DNA of 64,000 bases, taken from contig UCHV01000021.1 of assembly GCA_900472395.1 (NCBI GenBank), positions 1 through 64,000 of the forward strand. The letters run 5' to 3'. The notes beneath the pieces were generated by a model. The model saw only the letters and a list, made by a program, of their open reading frames with translations, ran no database searches and was not told the origin of the DNA. Position 1 is the stretch's first letter. Each line of letters begins with the position of its first letter. Origin of the DNA: Hyphomicrobiales bacterium. Its GTDB lineage: Bacteria; Pseudomonadota; Alphaproteobacteria; Rhizobiales; Rhizobiaceae. The translations under genes and the position numbers were made by a program. Below, one piece after another: positions 35,052 through 44,522 of the stretch.

Positions 35052-37163
35052 ATGTTCGGCCCTCAGTTTCGTTTTCGGCTTTTGACCTGCACCGCACTTG
35101 CCTCTGTTGCGTTGGCTTCGAGCGCTTTCGCCCAAGAACGGCAGACAACCACCGCCGAAGATGCGGCTCAACAAACTTCCGAACCGACCTATCTTTCCCC
35201 TATTGTCGTTCGCTCCACCAGCGGCGGAACCAACCCTTACGGCGAGGCAGGTCCGTCGAGCGTTATTTCTGCGGACGAGATCGAACAGTTCGGCGGCAAG
35301 AACCTGGATGACGTCCTGCGTGCAACGCCTGGCGTGTTCACGCGCGACAACGTTCAGAACCCTGGTGTGGCGGTCAATATCCGTGGCCTGGAAGGTTCCG
35401 GTCGCGTCAACATGATGATCGACGGCGTTCGTCAGAACTTCCGCTTCACCGGTCACGAGGCTCAGGGCTTCACTTATGTTGAACCATCATTTCTGGCTGG
35501 CGTCGATGTAACCCGTGGTTACGTGAATGGTGTGGGCGGCGGTAACGCATTAATGGGCGCAGTCAATTTCCGCACTTGGGATATCGATGATCTGATCAAG
35601 GACGGAAAGAACTATGGCGGCTTCGTAACAACGACCTACGGTACGAACGACGCGGGCTGGTCGGAGGCCGCCGTAGGTGCTTACCGGCCGAACGACATGT
35701 TCGGCATTCTTGGTGGCATCAGCAAGCGTGATCCCGGCAATTATGCGAACGGCGACGGCGTGACCGTTTCGGGCACCGAATCGGATGTCATTTCGGGCCT
35801 GTTCAAGGTGGAGTTCACGCCAAACGACGAACATCGCCTGGAATTGGGTGCCAACCTTTTCCACGACGAATTCCTGGCCAATTCCTATTACCAGACGGTG
35901 ATTTCGCGCACTTATAATATTTCTTATTCTTGGGACCCAGCAAGCGAGTTGATCGATTTCAAGGTCAATGCTTATCGCAATCAGGTCGCGATGGATTATG
36001 ATTATGCGCCATCGATCACGGGAGGAGGAGCCGCCGCTGGACGTCAGATCGACAACGTTGGCACCGGTTTCGATATCTCGAACACGTCGCGTTTCGATCT
36101 CGGCGAGGTTCAGGTCAAGACGAATTACGGCTTTGAATATTTCGCCGACAACTATGATGTCATCAACAGCAGAACAACACCTGGTTCGGGTGTGAACGGT
36201 TCGGGCGAAAACGCAAATTACAGCCTGTTTTCGGCAACGACTGTCAGCTACGGCATCGCCGATCTGACGGTTGGCATGCGTTACGACCATTCCCATTTGG
36301 AAGGAACCGGCGCCGTTTCCGCCAGCAATCCTTTGGGAATGCCGGCTGGCGCTTATGCAGTGGATCGGTCCGACGGAAACTTCAATCCAAGCGTCACACT
36401 GGCGTTGAAACCGGTTGATTGGTTCAATCCTTACGTGACTTACGCGCATACATCACGTCCGCCCACCATCAGCGAGACCTTTGTAGGCGGTACGCATCCC
36501 GGCGGCAGCGCGCGTATGTCTTTCTTCCCCAATCCGTTCCTGCTGCCTGAAGAATCCAAAGGTTGGGACATTGGTGCCAACTTCGTCTTTGATGACCTGA
36601 TGGCCGCCGGCGATAGTCTTCAGATCAAGGCAAATTACTTTAACAACCGCATCGAGAACTACATCGTTGGCACGATGACAAGGACCGGTGGCTTCTATTT
36701 TGGGAATATGCCGGGTACCTCACGAGTTCAAGGCATAGAACTGCAAGCCGCTTACGACGCAGGCGCGTATTTCGGCAGCCTTTCTTACACTCACACGGAT
36801 TCAAAGCTTCCTTCGCAGATCAATGGCTTCGGAGCGCAGAGCTATCTGCCGGATGATATCTTCAGCGCCACGCTCGGTGCACGTTTCCTTGACCAGCGTC
36901 TGACTGTTGGTACACGTGCATATGTGGTCTCGCAGAGCTATATCGGCGAAATCAATGCTGGAAGCGGCTCGCCTTATGCCTCGGGTTACGGATTGGTAGA
37001 TCTGTTTGCCAATTACAAACTGGAAAACGGCCTGGAGTTCTCGGCCAATGTTTCGAACGTGTTTGACAAGACCTACACGCCGGCGCTCAGCACTTCGCCC
37101 GGCGGTCCCACAGACACAGGTCGCGGACGTACGTTCTTCATAACGGCAAAGGCGAGCTTCTGA
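35052..37163 (+). CDS. TonB-dependent outer-membrane receptor, haem/haemoglobin type
   Basis: A 703-residue outer-membrane receptor. Signal peptide 1-28 (LTCTALASVALASSAFAQ) is followed by a plug domain (ISADEIEQFGGKNLDDVLRATPGVF, VNIRGLEGSGRVNMMIDGVRQ) and a beta barrel ending in the expected aromatic (FFITAKASF). YAHTSRPPTISE and NPFLLPEESKGWDIG correspond to the FRAP and NPNL regions of haem receptors, though the FRAP sequence is altered. AAAGGA precedes the ATG. Tandem RirA-type boxes upstream indicate iron repression. It probably feeds HmuTUV encoded 7-9 kb away; the substrate is inferred. Confidence 0.9.
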   Translation: MFGPQFRFRLLTCTALASVALASSAFAQERQTTTAEDAAQQTSEPTYLSPIVVRSTSGGTNPYGEAGPSSVISADEIEQFGGKNLDDVLRATPGVFTRDNVQNPGVAVNIRGLEGSGRVNMMIDGVRQNFRFTGHEAQGFTYVEPSFLAGVDVTRGYVNGVGGGNALMGAVNFRTWDIDDLIKDGKNYGGFVTTTYGTNDAGWSEAAVGAYRPNDMFGILGGISKRDPGNYANGDGVTVSGTESDVISGLFKVEFTPNDEHRLELGANLFHDEFLANSYYQTVISRTYNISYSWDPASELIDFKVNAYRNQVAMDYDYAPSITGGGAAAGRQIDNVGTGFDISNTSRFDLGEVQVKTNYGFEYFADNYDVINSRTTPGSGVNGSGENANYSLFSATTVSYGIADLTVGMRYDHSHLEGTGAVSASNPLGMPAGAYAVDRSDGNFNPSVTLALKPVDWFNPYVTYAHTSRPPTISETFVGGTHPGGSARMSFFPNPFLLPEESKGWDIGANFVFDDLMAAGDSLQIKANYFNNRIENYIVGTMTRTGGFYFGNMPGTSRVQGIELQAAYDAGAYFGSLSYTHTDSKLPSQINGFGAQSYLPDDIFSATLGARFLDQRLTVGTRAYVVSQSYIGEINAGSGSPYASGYGLVDLFANYKLENGLEFSANVSNVFDKTYTPALSTSPGGPTDTGRGRTFFITAKASF

Positions 37164-37192
37164 TTTAGCTCTAGTTTCGTCCGTCACAAATG

Positions 37193-37243
37193 AATTGCCC
37201 TGCTTTGGGTGGGCTGTCGCTCACAAAAGCGGGGCAATTTCCT
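37193..37243 (+). terminator. Probable terminator after the TonB-dependent receptor gene
   Basis: AATTGCCC (37193-37200) pairs with GGGCAATT (37232-37239), with further GCTTT/AAAGC pairing inside, followed by a T-rich stretch. It lies 30 bases past the receptor stop. Confidence 0.5.
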
Positions 37244-37326
37244 TTTCGCTGTGAAGGCAAGGTAATCGGCGAAACGGCATCTCATCCAGGTGCTTCGGCT
37301 TCACTGGCGCACCGTCAAGCCCACCC

Positions 37327-38499
37327 CTACCTGAAATTGCCCACAAAAGCCTCGACGCGGATTTCTCGTGTCGGTGTGGTTTCACCGTTAAGGGCCAGCA
37401 TGCTGCCACTCAGGTTTGCCACGGGGCAGGAGTGGTTCGGCAGGATGAGCACCGGTGTTCCGATGGCAGGGCGTTTGCCGCTCCACTCGAGAAACGCATG
37501 TTCTTCCGACAGCTTTGCCACCGGCATCGGTATGTCGCGATCCAGCGTCCAGGCTTCGCCGAAGGATTTTGTTGCCGCTGTTCCATGCGCTCCCAGATCG
37601 GAGGACAGGGTTTTGGAGCCAACATTGGCAATGGCGTAGCGATCGTTCACGGCGATGATTTGCGTTGCCACGCCCAGGGCAAGACTGTTGCGGTCCACCA
37701 AGCCGAGCCTGACGGCGGTAAGGTCGTAAAAGACGTAATTTCCGGGGCGTACCTCGTCGATACCTTCGAAGCCGGCATTCTGGACGAGTGTCGGTGTGCT
37801 GCCCACGGATACGCGCGGCAAAGCGATGCCTGCGGTTTCCAGACGCTGGCGGATTGCCGTCATGATCGCCAGTTCGCTTTCGGCGATGGTGGTGATCGCC
37901 ACGGGATTGCCGGCACCATAAGCATGCCCCGCATGGGAAAGGATGCCGGCAAACACGAGATCGGGATGCTTTTCGATCGCGCCGGCGATTTCCATCGCGG
38001 CATCGGTGTTCGGATCGACGCCGCAGCGGTGCAGGCCGACATCGACCTTCATGAATACCGAGGCCTTGCGACCAGCTTCATGCGAGCCTTCGATCAGGGC
38101 CTCGACCGTTTCCCGGCTGTCGACGACGAAACGGATATCCTCGGCGCTTTCCGCCTCGCGCAGGAGACCGGCAATCGTCTGCGGATTGAGAAGCGGGTAG
38201 GCGAGCGTGACGGGAAACAGGCCGTCGCGTAACAGCATCGCCGCTTCGTAGGGCCGGGCGGTGGTGAAACCTACGGCGCCCGCTTGCCGCTGAAGGCGTG
38301 CGATCTCCAGGCTTTTGTGGGTCTTGATGTGCGGATGCAGCGCTGCCCGGCCACCCACCAGCGTCACCATATCCGCGATATTGCGATGAAGCACAGCCTC
38401 GTCGATCACCACGCGCGGATCGTTCAGCCTGTCGAAACCGACGAACCGGCGGGAAAGATCAAGGCCGGCGGAGGCGGCGGAAATCGTCTGTTCGGACAT
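37327..38499 (-). CDS. D-threonine aldolase / D-serine dehydratase-like PLP enzyme
   Basis: A 390-residue fold-type III PLP enzyme. The PLP lysine lies in ALHPHIKTHKSLEI (about 52-65), and the C-terminal metal pair is His/Cys in LPNHSCPVANL (about 357-367), as in D-threonine aldolase, D-3-hydroxyaspartate aldolase and eukaryotic-type D-serine dehydratase. It acts on a beta-hydroxy-D-amino acid; the exact substrate is not evident. It is downstream of an enolase-superfamily gene and a GntR gene on the same strand, so it is probably in their catabolic operon. The much longer upstream frame is a shadow. Confidence 0.87.
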   Translation of the reverse strand: MSEQTISAASAGLDLSRRFVGFDRLNDPRVVIDEAVLHRNIADMVTLVGGRAALHPHIKTHKSLEIARLQRQAGAVGFTTARPYEAAMLLRDGLFPVTLAYPLLNPQTIAGLLREAESAEDIRFVVDSRETVEALIEGSHEAGRKASVFMKVDVGLHRCGVDPNTDAAMEIAGAIEKHPDLVFAGILSHAGHAYGAGNPVAITTIAESELAIMTAIRQRLETAGIALPRVSVGSTPTLVQNAGFEGIDEVRPGNYVFYDLTAVRLGLVDRNSLALGVATQIIAVNDRYAIANVGSKTLSSDLGAHGTAATKSFGEAWTLDRDIPMPVAKLSEEHAFLEWSGKRPAIGTPVLILPNHSCPVANLSGSMLALNGETTPTREIRVEAFVGNFR

Positions 38500-38585
38500 G
38501 GAAACCTTCGGTGCAATGGAAGCGGCCGGAACTGACCGAAGATTTCTTAGCTCTGTTTTCTGATCTCCGCCATCCTCGCTTTTCG

Positions 38586-39704
38586 TCAGCCGAGGCTCTT
38601 GCCGTAACGTTCGAAACTGGCCGGCAGAACGGTGGTGCTGGCCCCGGGTTGCTGCGGCAGTTTGTAGATGCCGTCCACGACGTTTGCGGGTTCCTCGAAA
38701 TGGTCCTTGATCCACGGAATATATTCGAGGATCGTCGATGCCGGGTGCCAATAGCTCATATGCACGTGCACCTGGCTCATTTCGCCGGCGTGCGGCACGA
38801 CCGGGAGGCGATGGGCAAGCGCCAGATCGGCAACCTGGATATATTCGGTGATGCCGCCGAGGCGGGTGACATCGGGCTGAACATAAGCGACGGCGCCTGC
38901 CGAAATGAAGGCGCGGAAGGCATCGAGCGTGTAAAGCTGCTCGCCGAGCGCGATGGGGATGGATGTGTTGGCCGCAAGCGTGGCGTGGCTGCCGACATCG
39001 TCGTACCACATCGGTTCCTCGAACCAGTAGAGATCGAGATCGCGGGCTCTGGCGCAAAACCGCTGGCAGGTGGGCAGGTCCCATTTGCCGTTGCCGTCGA
39101 TGGCGATGCGGATGTCGCCGCCGATGCGTTTGCGCACCGCCTCCAGCCGACGTATGTCGATGTTCGGGTCGTCATGCCCGACCTTGATTTTTATCCGCGT
39201 AAAGCCGTCTTCCTCGACGGCCATGGCAGAACCCGTAAGAAGCTCTTCCTGCGAAAAAGACAGCCAGCCGATATCGGTATTGTAGGCTTCCAGCCGGTTG
39301 GTGCGGGCGCCGCCGAGATGGGCATGCAGCGGCACGCCGGCTTTTTTGGCGGCAAGATCCCACAGCGCCACATCGACGGCGGCGAGCGCCAGATGGGTGA
39401 TGCCGGCGCGGCCGACCCATTGCAGGGCCGGATGGCGGGCAAGTTTTGTCCACAGCCGGCTATGGTCGGCGGCATCCTCGCCGATCAGCAACGGCGCATA
39501 ACAATCGCGGATGCAGGCGGTGATGAGCCTGTCGGAGGTAAGATGGGCGTGAGTGCCGGTGAAGCCGTAGCCTTTGAGGCCATCGCTGGTGGTGATGATC
39601 GCGCCCACCACGCCCCAATGGGTAATGTTGTGGGTGCTGTCGGAGATGGAATCCGAGGTCAGCGGCAAATGCAGGATGAATGGTTCTACAGCGGTGATCT
39701 TCAT
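38586..39704 (-). CDS. Mandelate racemase/muconate lactonizing-type enzyme (acid-sugar dehydratase-like)
   Basis: A 372-residue enolase-superfamily member. The catalytic KxK lies in TRIKIKVG (about 162-169). Metal ligands are Asp in AIDGNGKWD, Glu in WFEEPM and Glu in ALGEQL, with the His base in [18 protein letters not shown]. This is the mandelate-racemase subgroup, mostly acid-sugar dehydratases or epimerases; specificity cannot be read from sequence. GGAGG lies ten bases before the ATG at 39704. It sits between the tandem-HTH regulator and the D-threonine-aldolase-like gene. Confidence 0.88.
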   Translation of the reverse strand: MKITAVEPFILHLPLTSDSISDSTHNITHWGVVGAIITTSDGLKGYGFTGTHAHLTSDRLITACIRDCYAPLLIGEDAADHSRLWTKLARHPALQWVGRAGITHLALAAVDVALWDLAAKKAGVPLHAHLGGARTNRLEAYNTDIGWLSFSQEELLTGSAMAVEEDGFTRIKIKVGHDDPNIDIRRLEAVRKRIGGDIRIAIDGNGKWDLPTCQRFCARARDLDLYWFEEPMWYDDVGSHATLAANTSIPIALGEQLYTLDAFRAFISAGAVAYVQPDVTRLGGITEYIQVADLALAHRLPVVPHAGEMSQVHVHMSYWHPASTILEYIPWIKDHFEEPANVVDGIYKLPQQPGASTTVLPASFERYGKSLG

Positions 39705-39743
39705 GGGCCAGGCTCCTCCCAAAGCCGGTTGCAGATGACAGGG

Positions 39744-40775
39744 TCAGGGCGTGTCCAGACGCTCCAGATAAGGCAGTTCCTTCGGTGAAATGACGGCGGC
39801 GACGGCGCGGATGCGCATCATCGCGCGCTCGCGCGAAATCTGCAGATGCCGCACAAGCGCTGCCTTGGCCGCTTCGACATCGCCGGCCGACAGGCGCTCC
39901 AGCACCAGCCAGTGTTCCGGCAGAAAGGGTTCTGTGTCGAACAGGTCCACCGTCCACTGGTAGAGAAAATGGTGGGCGACGAGGATCGCCTGCGGCAGGC
40001 TGATCGCCCGCATCAGGCTGTCATTGCCGCAATGGCCGAGAAGCTCGACATGCAGTTCCTGTTCCAGCCTGTCGAGCAATTCGCCTTTCACCTCGTTTTC
40101 CTGCTGCATGGCAGCTTCGACATTGGCGAGCATACGGGCAAGTACACCGTCCGGCAGGCGGGCATATGCCTTTTCCAGGGCCAGCGGCTCCAGCACCCAG
40201 CGCAGTTCATACAGTTGATCGATATGGGCCGGGGTCAGCGCCGGGGCATACCAGCGGCCTCTCTCATCCTTCTGCACAACGCCACGCTGCTGAAGCCGCG
40301 CCACGACATCACGCGCCACGGTGCGGCTAACACCATAATGTTTGGCGAGCATCGCCTCGTTGATGCGCCAGTTTGCAAGCGATGTACGGGAGACGATCTC
40401 GATCTCGATTTCCGGATAAAGCACTTCCCAGGTGGATAGAGAATGCAGCTTGTCGTCTTCGTCGGCATCCTGCCGGTGAGGCTGGGCGCCGGTATCGCTG
40501 GCGATAGAGATGACTTGGTAACCGCGTTTTTCCGCCTTGCCGATGAGGCCACGACGCTCAAGCTCGTGAAGCGCCTGTCTGGCGGGGGCGCGGCTGATGC
40601 CGAACCTTTCCGCGACCGCCGTCTCGTTGAGATGTGTGCCGATCGGCACCGCACCGCCGACAATCTCCCGCTCCAACGCATCGCAGGCGCGCTGATAAAG
40701 TTTCGGGGCGATGCCGGGTGAGGGGGGCTGCATGAAAGATGTCGGTCCTTGCTGATCCGGCGTTCGCAAATTCAT
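39744..40775 (-). CDS. GntR-family regulator with two winged-helix domains
   Basis: A 343-residue regulator with an unusual layout: a first GntR winged helix at about 25-90 (LNETAVAERFGISRAPARQALHELERRGLIGKAEKRGYQV), a linker with QDADEDDK, a second winged-helix-like region at about 125-180 (WRINEAMLAKHYGVSRTVARDVVARLQQRGVVQKDERGRWYA), then an all-helical FCD-type ligand domain. It is divergent from the Ldh2-type dehydrogenase, with GTGTACAC between. It likely represses both sides of the cluster. The start may instead be at 40733. Confidence 0.87.
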   Translation of the reverse strand: MNLRTPDQQGPTSFMQPPSPGIAPKLYQRACDALEREIVGGAVPIGTHLNETAVAERFGISRAPARQALHELERRGLIGKAEKRGYQVISIASDTGAQPHRQDADEDDKLHSLSTWEVLYPEIEIEIVSRTSLANWRINEAMLAKHYGVSRTVARDVVARLQQRGVVQKDERGRWYAPALTPAHIDQLYELRWVLEPLALEKAYARLPDGVLARMLANVEAAMQQENEVKGELLDRLEQELHVELLGHCGNDSLMRAISLPQAILVAHHFLYQWTVDLFDTEPFLPEHWLVLERLSAGDVEAAKAALVRHLQISRERAMMRIRAVAAVISPKELPYLERLDTP

Positions 40776-40808
40776 AACGGGGATTGCGTGCGCCTGTAAA
40801 GATGTCTA

Positions 40809-40816
40809 GTGTACAC
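40809..40816. promoter_or_regulatory. GntR-type half-palindrome GTGTACAC
   Basis: GTGTACAC lies 33 bases upstream of the tandem-HTH GntR gene's start and 30 bases before the dehydrogenase GTG start. GT-N-AC cores are typical of GntR operators. The short length keeps confidence modest. Confidence 0.4.
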
Positions 40817-40846
40817 AAAAGACGTTTAACGCCAGAGGGAGGTTTG

Positions 40847-41914
40847 GTGTTGGATCAGCCGGTTCGCAATGGCGTTTCGCTGACGGAACTCGGTCGTTTT
40901 TGCCGCGCCGTTCTTTCGGCTTGCGGCGCGAACGATGCGACTGCCGATGCTGTTACGCGCGCCATGCTGCATGGCACCCGCCACGGCGTGGATAGCCACG
41001 GCGTTCGTCTGCTCGATCATTATGTGACGGCGCTGGAAGGCGGGCGTATCAAGAAAGCCCCTGAGGTCAAGGTCGTGAATGCTTTCGGCGCCATCGAAAC
41101 GCTCGATGCGGGCGATGGCCACGGTGCGCTGGCGACCTATACGGCGATGGACCGCGCCATTGCACTGGCCGGCCAGTTTGGCATCGGCGCTGTCGGCATC
41201 CGCAACAGTTCGCATTTCGGCCCGGCCGGAGCTTATGCCATCGAGGCGGCCCGCCAGGGCTTTATCGGCATCTGCTTTTGCAATTCCGACAGTTTTGTGC
41301 GCCTGCATGGCGGCGCGCAGCGATTTCACGGCACAAATCCGATTGCCGTCGGTGTGCCGGCGGCGGGGCAAGATCCCTGGCTGCTCGACATGGCGACAAG
41401 CGCCATCCCGTTCAACCGCGTCCTGCTTTATCGCAGCACGGGCACGACACTGCCGGAAGCCGTTGCATCGGACGAGAACGGCATCGATACGCAGGATGCT
41501 CAGGCCGTCGACATGCTTGCGCCGCTGGGCGCGGAATTCGGGTTCAAGGGGGCGGGCCTTGCCGGTCTCGCCGAGATCTTCAGTGCCGTGCTGACCGGAA
41601 TGCGCCTGAGCTTAGACCTGCCCGGCATGATGGGCCCGGACATGGCAACGCCGCGTGGCTTGGGCGCGTTCGTGATGGCTCTCAAGCCGCAGGCGTTTGG
41701 CGACCAGGCGACATTCGATGCCGGTATGGCGCGTTATCTCGATGTGCTGCGCAATTCGCCGGCGCGTGAAGGTCAGAGCGTCATGGCGCCGGGTGATCGT
41801 GAATGGAAGGTTGCGGCTGAGCGGGAACGGTTCGGCGTCATGATCGACCCCGCGACGCGCGACGCCTTTGCGGCGCTCGGGAAAAAATATGGGGTGGAAC
41901 TGAAAACCGGCTGA
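40847..41914 (+). CDS. Malate/L-lactate dehydrogenase family oxidoreductase (Ldh2 type)
   Basis: A 355-residue NAD(P)-dependent enzyme of the YlbC/MdH family (not Rossmann). Landmarks: HGTRHGVDSHGVRLLDHYV (about 44-62), GIRNSSHFGPAGAYAIEAA and NPIAVGVPA. Members reduce or oxidise 2-oxo or 2-hydroxy acids, delta1-piperideine-2-carboxylate or diketo-gulonate. The start is GTG at 40847, since AGAGGGAGG sits just before it; upstream codons would cross the regulatory site. It is divergent from the tandem-HTH GntR gene and likely belongs to the same catabolic pathway. Confidence 0.88.
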   Translation: MLDQPVRNGVSLTELGRFCRAVLSACGANDATADAVTRAMLHGTRHGVDSHGVRLLDHYVTALEGGRIKKAPEVKVVNAFGAIETLDAGDGHGALATYTAMDRAIALAGQFGIGAVGIRNSSHFGPAGAYAIEAARQGFIGICFCNSDSFVRLHGGAQRFHGTNPIAVGVPAAGQDPWLLDMATSAIPFNRVLLYRSTGTTLPEAVASDENGIDTQDAQAVDMLAPLGAEFGFKGAGLAGLAEIFSAVLTGMRLSLDLPGMMGPDMATPRGLGAFVMALKPQAFGDQATFDAGMARYLDVLRNSPAREGQSVMAPGDREWKVAAERERFGVMIDPATRDAFAALGKKYGVELKTG

Positions 41915-42064
41915 TCAGTCGGCAGCTCCAGAAATAACGGTGAATGCCTGACCGCTGCGGTGCGAACCGCTGGCGCGGGCTTTGTCGTGGCGTTTCAAAT
42001 ATAGATATATAAATCAACTATATAACGCGCTTTATTTCTTTATGAATTATTGACATCCGCAAAT

Positions 42065-42083
42065 TGGTCAGACAATCTGACCA
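42065..42083. promoter_or_regulatory. UxuR/FadR-type operator before the GntR-TRAP-uxu operon
   Basis: TGGTCAGA-CAA-TCTGACCA is a perfect 8+3+8 inverted repeat ending in TGGT/ACCA, typical of FadR/UxuR-type GntR operators. A TTGACA (42050-42055) lies just upstream with the operator covering the expected -10 region, so binding would block RNA polymerase. The GntR start is 42 bases downstream. Confidence 0.75.
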
Positions 42084-42125
42084 CATGCGATCTTGAGGAG
42101 GAACGAGATCGCGGGGAGGACATCA

Positions 42126-42836
42126 ATGTTTGTGGCTCTGGAGCCGCGCCGCCTTTATCGGCAGGTCGCGGAACAGTTACGCGCGCTTATCGAGACGGGT
42201 GAATTGCCGGCCGGCGAGCGCCTGCCGGCGGAGCGTGAGCTTGCCGAACGGTTGGGCGTGTCGCGGCCGACCGTGCGTGAGGCGCTGATCGTTCTGGAGG
42301 TGGAGGGCCTTATCCAGATCCGCATGGGGTCCGGTGTTTATGTGCGCAACAATCCTGCCAGAAAAGCGGTTCTGCCGGCCGATGACAGCGATGGGCCTTT
42401 CGAAATCCTGCAGGCGCGTTGCCTGATCGAAAGCGCGATTGCGGAAGAGGCAGCAAGGCTGGCGCGGCCGGAGCATATTGCGGTTCTGGACGGTCTGCTG
42501 GCAGAAATGGCGGGTGTGCTGGACAGTTCGCATCAGGCACTGGCCGTCGATCGCGCTTTTCATACGGCAATCGCCGATATCATCGGCAATTCCGCGCTGA
42601 ACCGGTTTACCGGCCTGATCTACGACCGCCGCCTGTCTCCCTATTTCGAAAAGCTGGCCAGCTATTTCGAGGGGCCGCATACATGGCAGATGGCATTGGA
42701 AGAACATCAGGCCATTCGAAACGCGATTGCCGAAGGCAATCCGGAGGCGGCACGGCAGGCGATGCGCGAGCACCTGACGCGTTCGCAAAAAAGGTTCTCG
42801 GAAAGCTTCGGGGAGGAGCCGACGAGGGAGGACTGA
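42126..42836 (+). CDS. FadR-subfamily GntR regulator (UxuR-like)
   Basis: A 236-residue regulator: winged helix at 4-75 ([55 protein letters not shown]) and an FCD domain with metal-binding His residues ([24 protein letters not shown]). GGGGAGG lies before the ATG. It is first in a unit with TRAP transporter, uxuA and uxuB genes, and the palindrome upstream suggests autoregulation with a hexuronate or mannonate effector. Confidence 0.92.
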   Translation: MFVALEPRRLYRQVAEQLRALIETGELPAGERLPAERELAERLGVSRPTVREALIVLEVEGLIQIRMGSGVYVRNNPARKAVLPADDSDGPFEILQARCLIESAIAEEAARLARPEHIAVLDGLLAEMAGVLDSSHQALAVDRAFHTAIADIIGNSALNRFTGLIYDRRLSPYFEKLASYFEGPHTWQMALEEHQAIRNAIAEGNPEAARQAMREHLTRSQKRFSESFGEEPTRED

Positions 42837-42899
42837 TCCGGCCGCATGGAAGCAGTCGGATTTTACCACGCATATCTGAAATCAACTCGGGAGGAGAGC

Positions 42900-43874
42900 A
42901 TGACATTCAGGTTCAAAACGCTGCTGGGAGCAGCGGCCGTCATCATGGCATCGTCGCTGACGGCGCAGGCGCAGACCGCGCTCAAATGGGCGCATGTCTA
43001 CGAGACATCCGAACCTTTCCATACGGAATCCGTCTGGGCGGCTGAGGAAATCGCCAAGCGCACCAACAACCGCTACAAGATCGACGTCTTTCCGGCATCG
43101 CAGCTGGGCAAGGAAGCCGACATCAACCAGGGTCTGAAGCTTGGAACGGTCGACATGATCATTTCCGGCTCCAGCTTTGCGGCGCGCGACTTCAAGCCGA
43201 TCGGCGTCACCTATTTCCCTTACATCTTTCGTGATCCGGCACACCTGATCGCCTACGTGAAAAGCGACGTTTTCAAGCGTCTCGCCAAGGGATACGAGGA
43301 CAAGACCGGCAACGTCATCACCGCCGTCAGCTATTACGGCACCCGTCATACGACCTCGAACAAGCCGATCACCACCTGCGCCGATCTGAAGGGCGTGAAG
43401 ATGCGTGTGCCGGACGTGCCCGCCTATCTCGCCATGCCGCGCGCCTGCGGCGCCAACACCACGCCGATCGCCTTCGCCGAAGTTTATCTGGCGCTGCAGA
43501 ACGGTACGGTCGATGCGCAGGAAAACCCGCTGACCACGATCGAGGCGAAGAAATTCTTCGAGGTGCAGAAGAACATCGTTCTTTCCGGCCACATCGTCGA
43601 TCACCTCAACACGGTCGTTTCCAAGAGCCGTTGGGCCAGCCTTTCGGATGAAGACAAGAAGATCTTCACCGAGGTGATGCAGCAGGCGGCCGAGCGCACC
43701 ACGAAGATCATCGAAGAGCGTGAAAAGGCGCTTGTCGATGATTTCAAGAAGCGTGGTCTCAACGTCGTCGAAGTGGACAAGGCCGACTTCGAAAAGAACG
43801 TCCTCGAAAAGGTGACGTTCGAAGAGTTCGGTTACCAAAAGTCCGATTGGGAAGCCATTCGCGCCATCAAGTAA
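42900..43874 (+). CDS. TRAP transporter substrate-binding protein (DctP family)
   Basis: A 324-residue secreted protein: signal peptide 1-23 (LLGAAAVIMASSLTAQAQ), then the DctP fold with ALKWAHVYETSEPFHTESVWAAEEIAKRT, the conserved Arg in GVKMRVPDVPAYLAM (about 160-175) that binds the ligand carboxylate, and ALQNGTVDAQENPLTTIEAKKF. It captures an organic acid, here probably a hexuronate given uxuA/uxuB downstream. GGAGGAG precedes the ATG at 42900. A stem-loop follows the stop. Confidence 0.94.
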   Translation: MTFRFKTLLGAAAVIMASSLTAQAQTALKWAHVYETSEPFHTESVWAAEEIAKRTNNRYKIDVFPASQLGKEADINQGLKLGTVDMIISGSSFAARDFKPIGVTYFPYIFRDPAHLIAYVKSDVFKRLAKGYEDKTGNVITAVSYYGTRHTTSNKPITTCADLKGVKMRVPDVPAYLAMPRACGANTTPIAFAEVYLALQNGTVDAQENPLTTIEAKKFFEVQKNIVLSGHIVDHLNTVVSKSRWASLSDEDKKIFTEVMQQAAERTTKIIEEREKALVDDFKKRGLNVVEVDKADFEKNVLEKVTFEEFGYQKSDWEAIRAIK

Positions 43875-43883
43875 ATGGTTTTT

Positions 43884-43912
43884 GGCGCGGTCTTCATGGA
43901 CCGGACCGCGCC
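43884..43912 (+). repeat. Stem-loop after the TRAP binding-protein gene
   Basis: GGCGCGGTC and GACCGCGCC form 9-bp arms around an 11-base loop between the binding-protein and small-permease genes. Without a T-tract it more likely stabilises the upstream message than terminates it. Confidence 0.6.
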
Positions 43913-43930
43913 ATTCCCCTTCCAAACGGG

Positions 43931-44518
43931 ATGAAATCCATGTCAACGCAGCCGGAAATTCACACTCAGGTTTCGCCTGAGGAGCTTGCCCATACCTTCG
44001 ACGAAGCGCCAGTCGACGTTAATCTCAAGATCTATGCTTTCGAGGATTGGGTCACGCTTGCCCTGTTCTGGGTCATGACGGGTTGCGTCTTCCTGCAGTT
44101 TTTCACACGTTACGTGCTCAACAACAGCTATGCCTGGACGGAGGAAATCGCCGTCAACTGCCTGATCGGCGTGGTGTTTCTGGGCTCGGTGATGTGCGTG
44201 CGCATGTCGCGCCATATCCAGGTGGACGTGCTTTACCATTATCTGCCCGCACACGTCACGCGCATCATGGCGACCGCGGTCGATCTCATCCGTATCGGTT
44301 TCTTCGCCTACGGCTCATGGCTGATGTGGCGTTACATGGAAATCGTCGAGGGGGAGGAAATGGTCACCGTCCAGCTTCCCCGCAACATCGTCTTTTACAG
44401 CGTGCTCGTCGCCTTCGTGCTGATGCTGCTGCGCTCCATCCAGGTTTTCGTCGCCAATATGCGTCGGGGGTATTCGGTGCTGGAACGCCCCGAAGAATTC
44501 CAGAGCGCCGAGGGTTGA
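43931..44518 (+). CDS. TRAP transporter small permease (DctQ family)
   Basis: A 195-residue membrane protein with four hydrophobic segments (for example WVTLALFWVMTGCVFLQFFTRYVLNN and EEIAVNCLIGVVFLGSVMCVR). The conserved WTEE before segment two is characteristic of DctQ. It pairs with the large permease four bases downstream. The start is ambiguous between 43931 and 43940, neither with a strong ribosome site. Confidence 0.9.
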   Translation: MKSMSTQPEIHTQVSPEELAHTFDEAPVDVNLKIYAFEDWVTLALFWVMTGCVFLQFFTRYVLNNSYAWTEEIAVNCLIGVVFLGSVMCVRMSRHIQVDVLYHYLPAHVTRIMATAVDLIRIGFFAYGSWLMWRYMEIVEGEEMVTVQLPRNIVFYSVLVAFVLMLLRSIQVFVANMRRGYSVLERPEEFQSAEG

Positions 44519-44522
44519 TTTC

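Noticed and set aside
34239..35456. Upstream extension of the arginase frame to more than 700 residues
   Set aside because: The extension crosses the Lrp operator, the lrp gene and the receptor promoter. Arginase has a proper start with a ribosome site at 34238.
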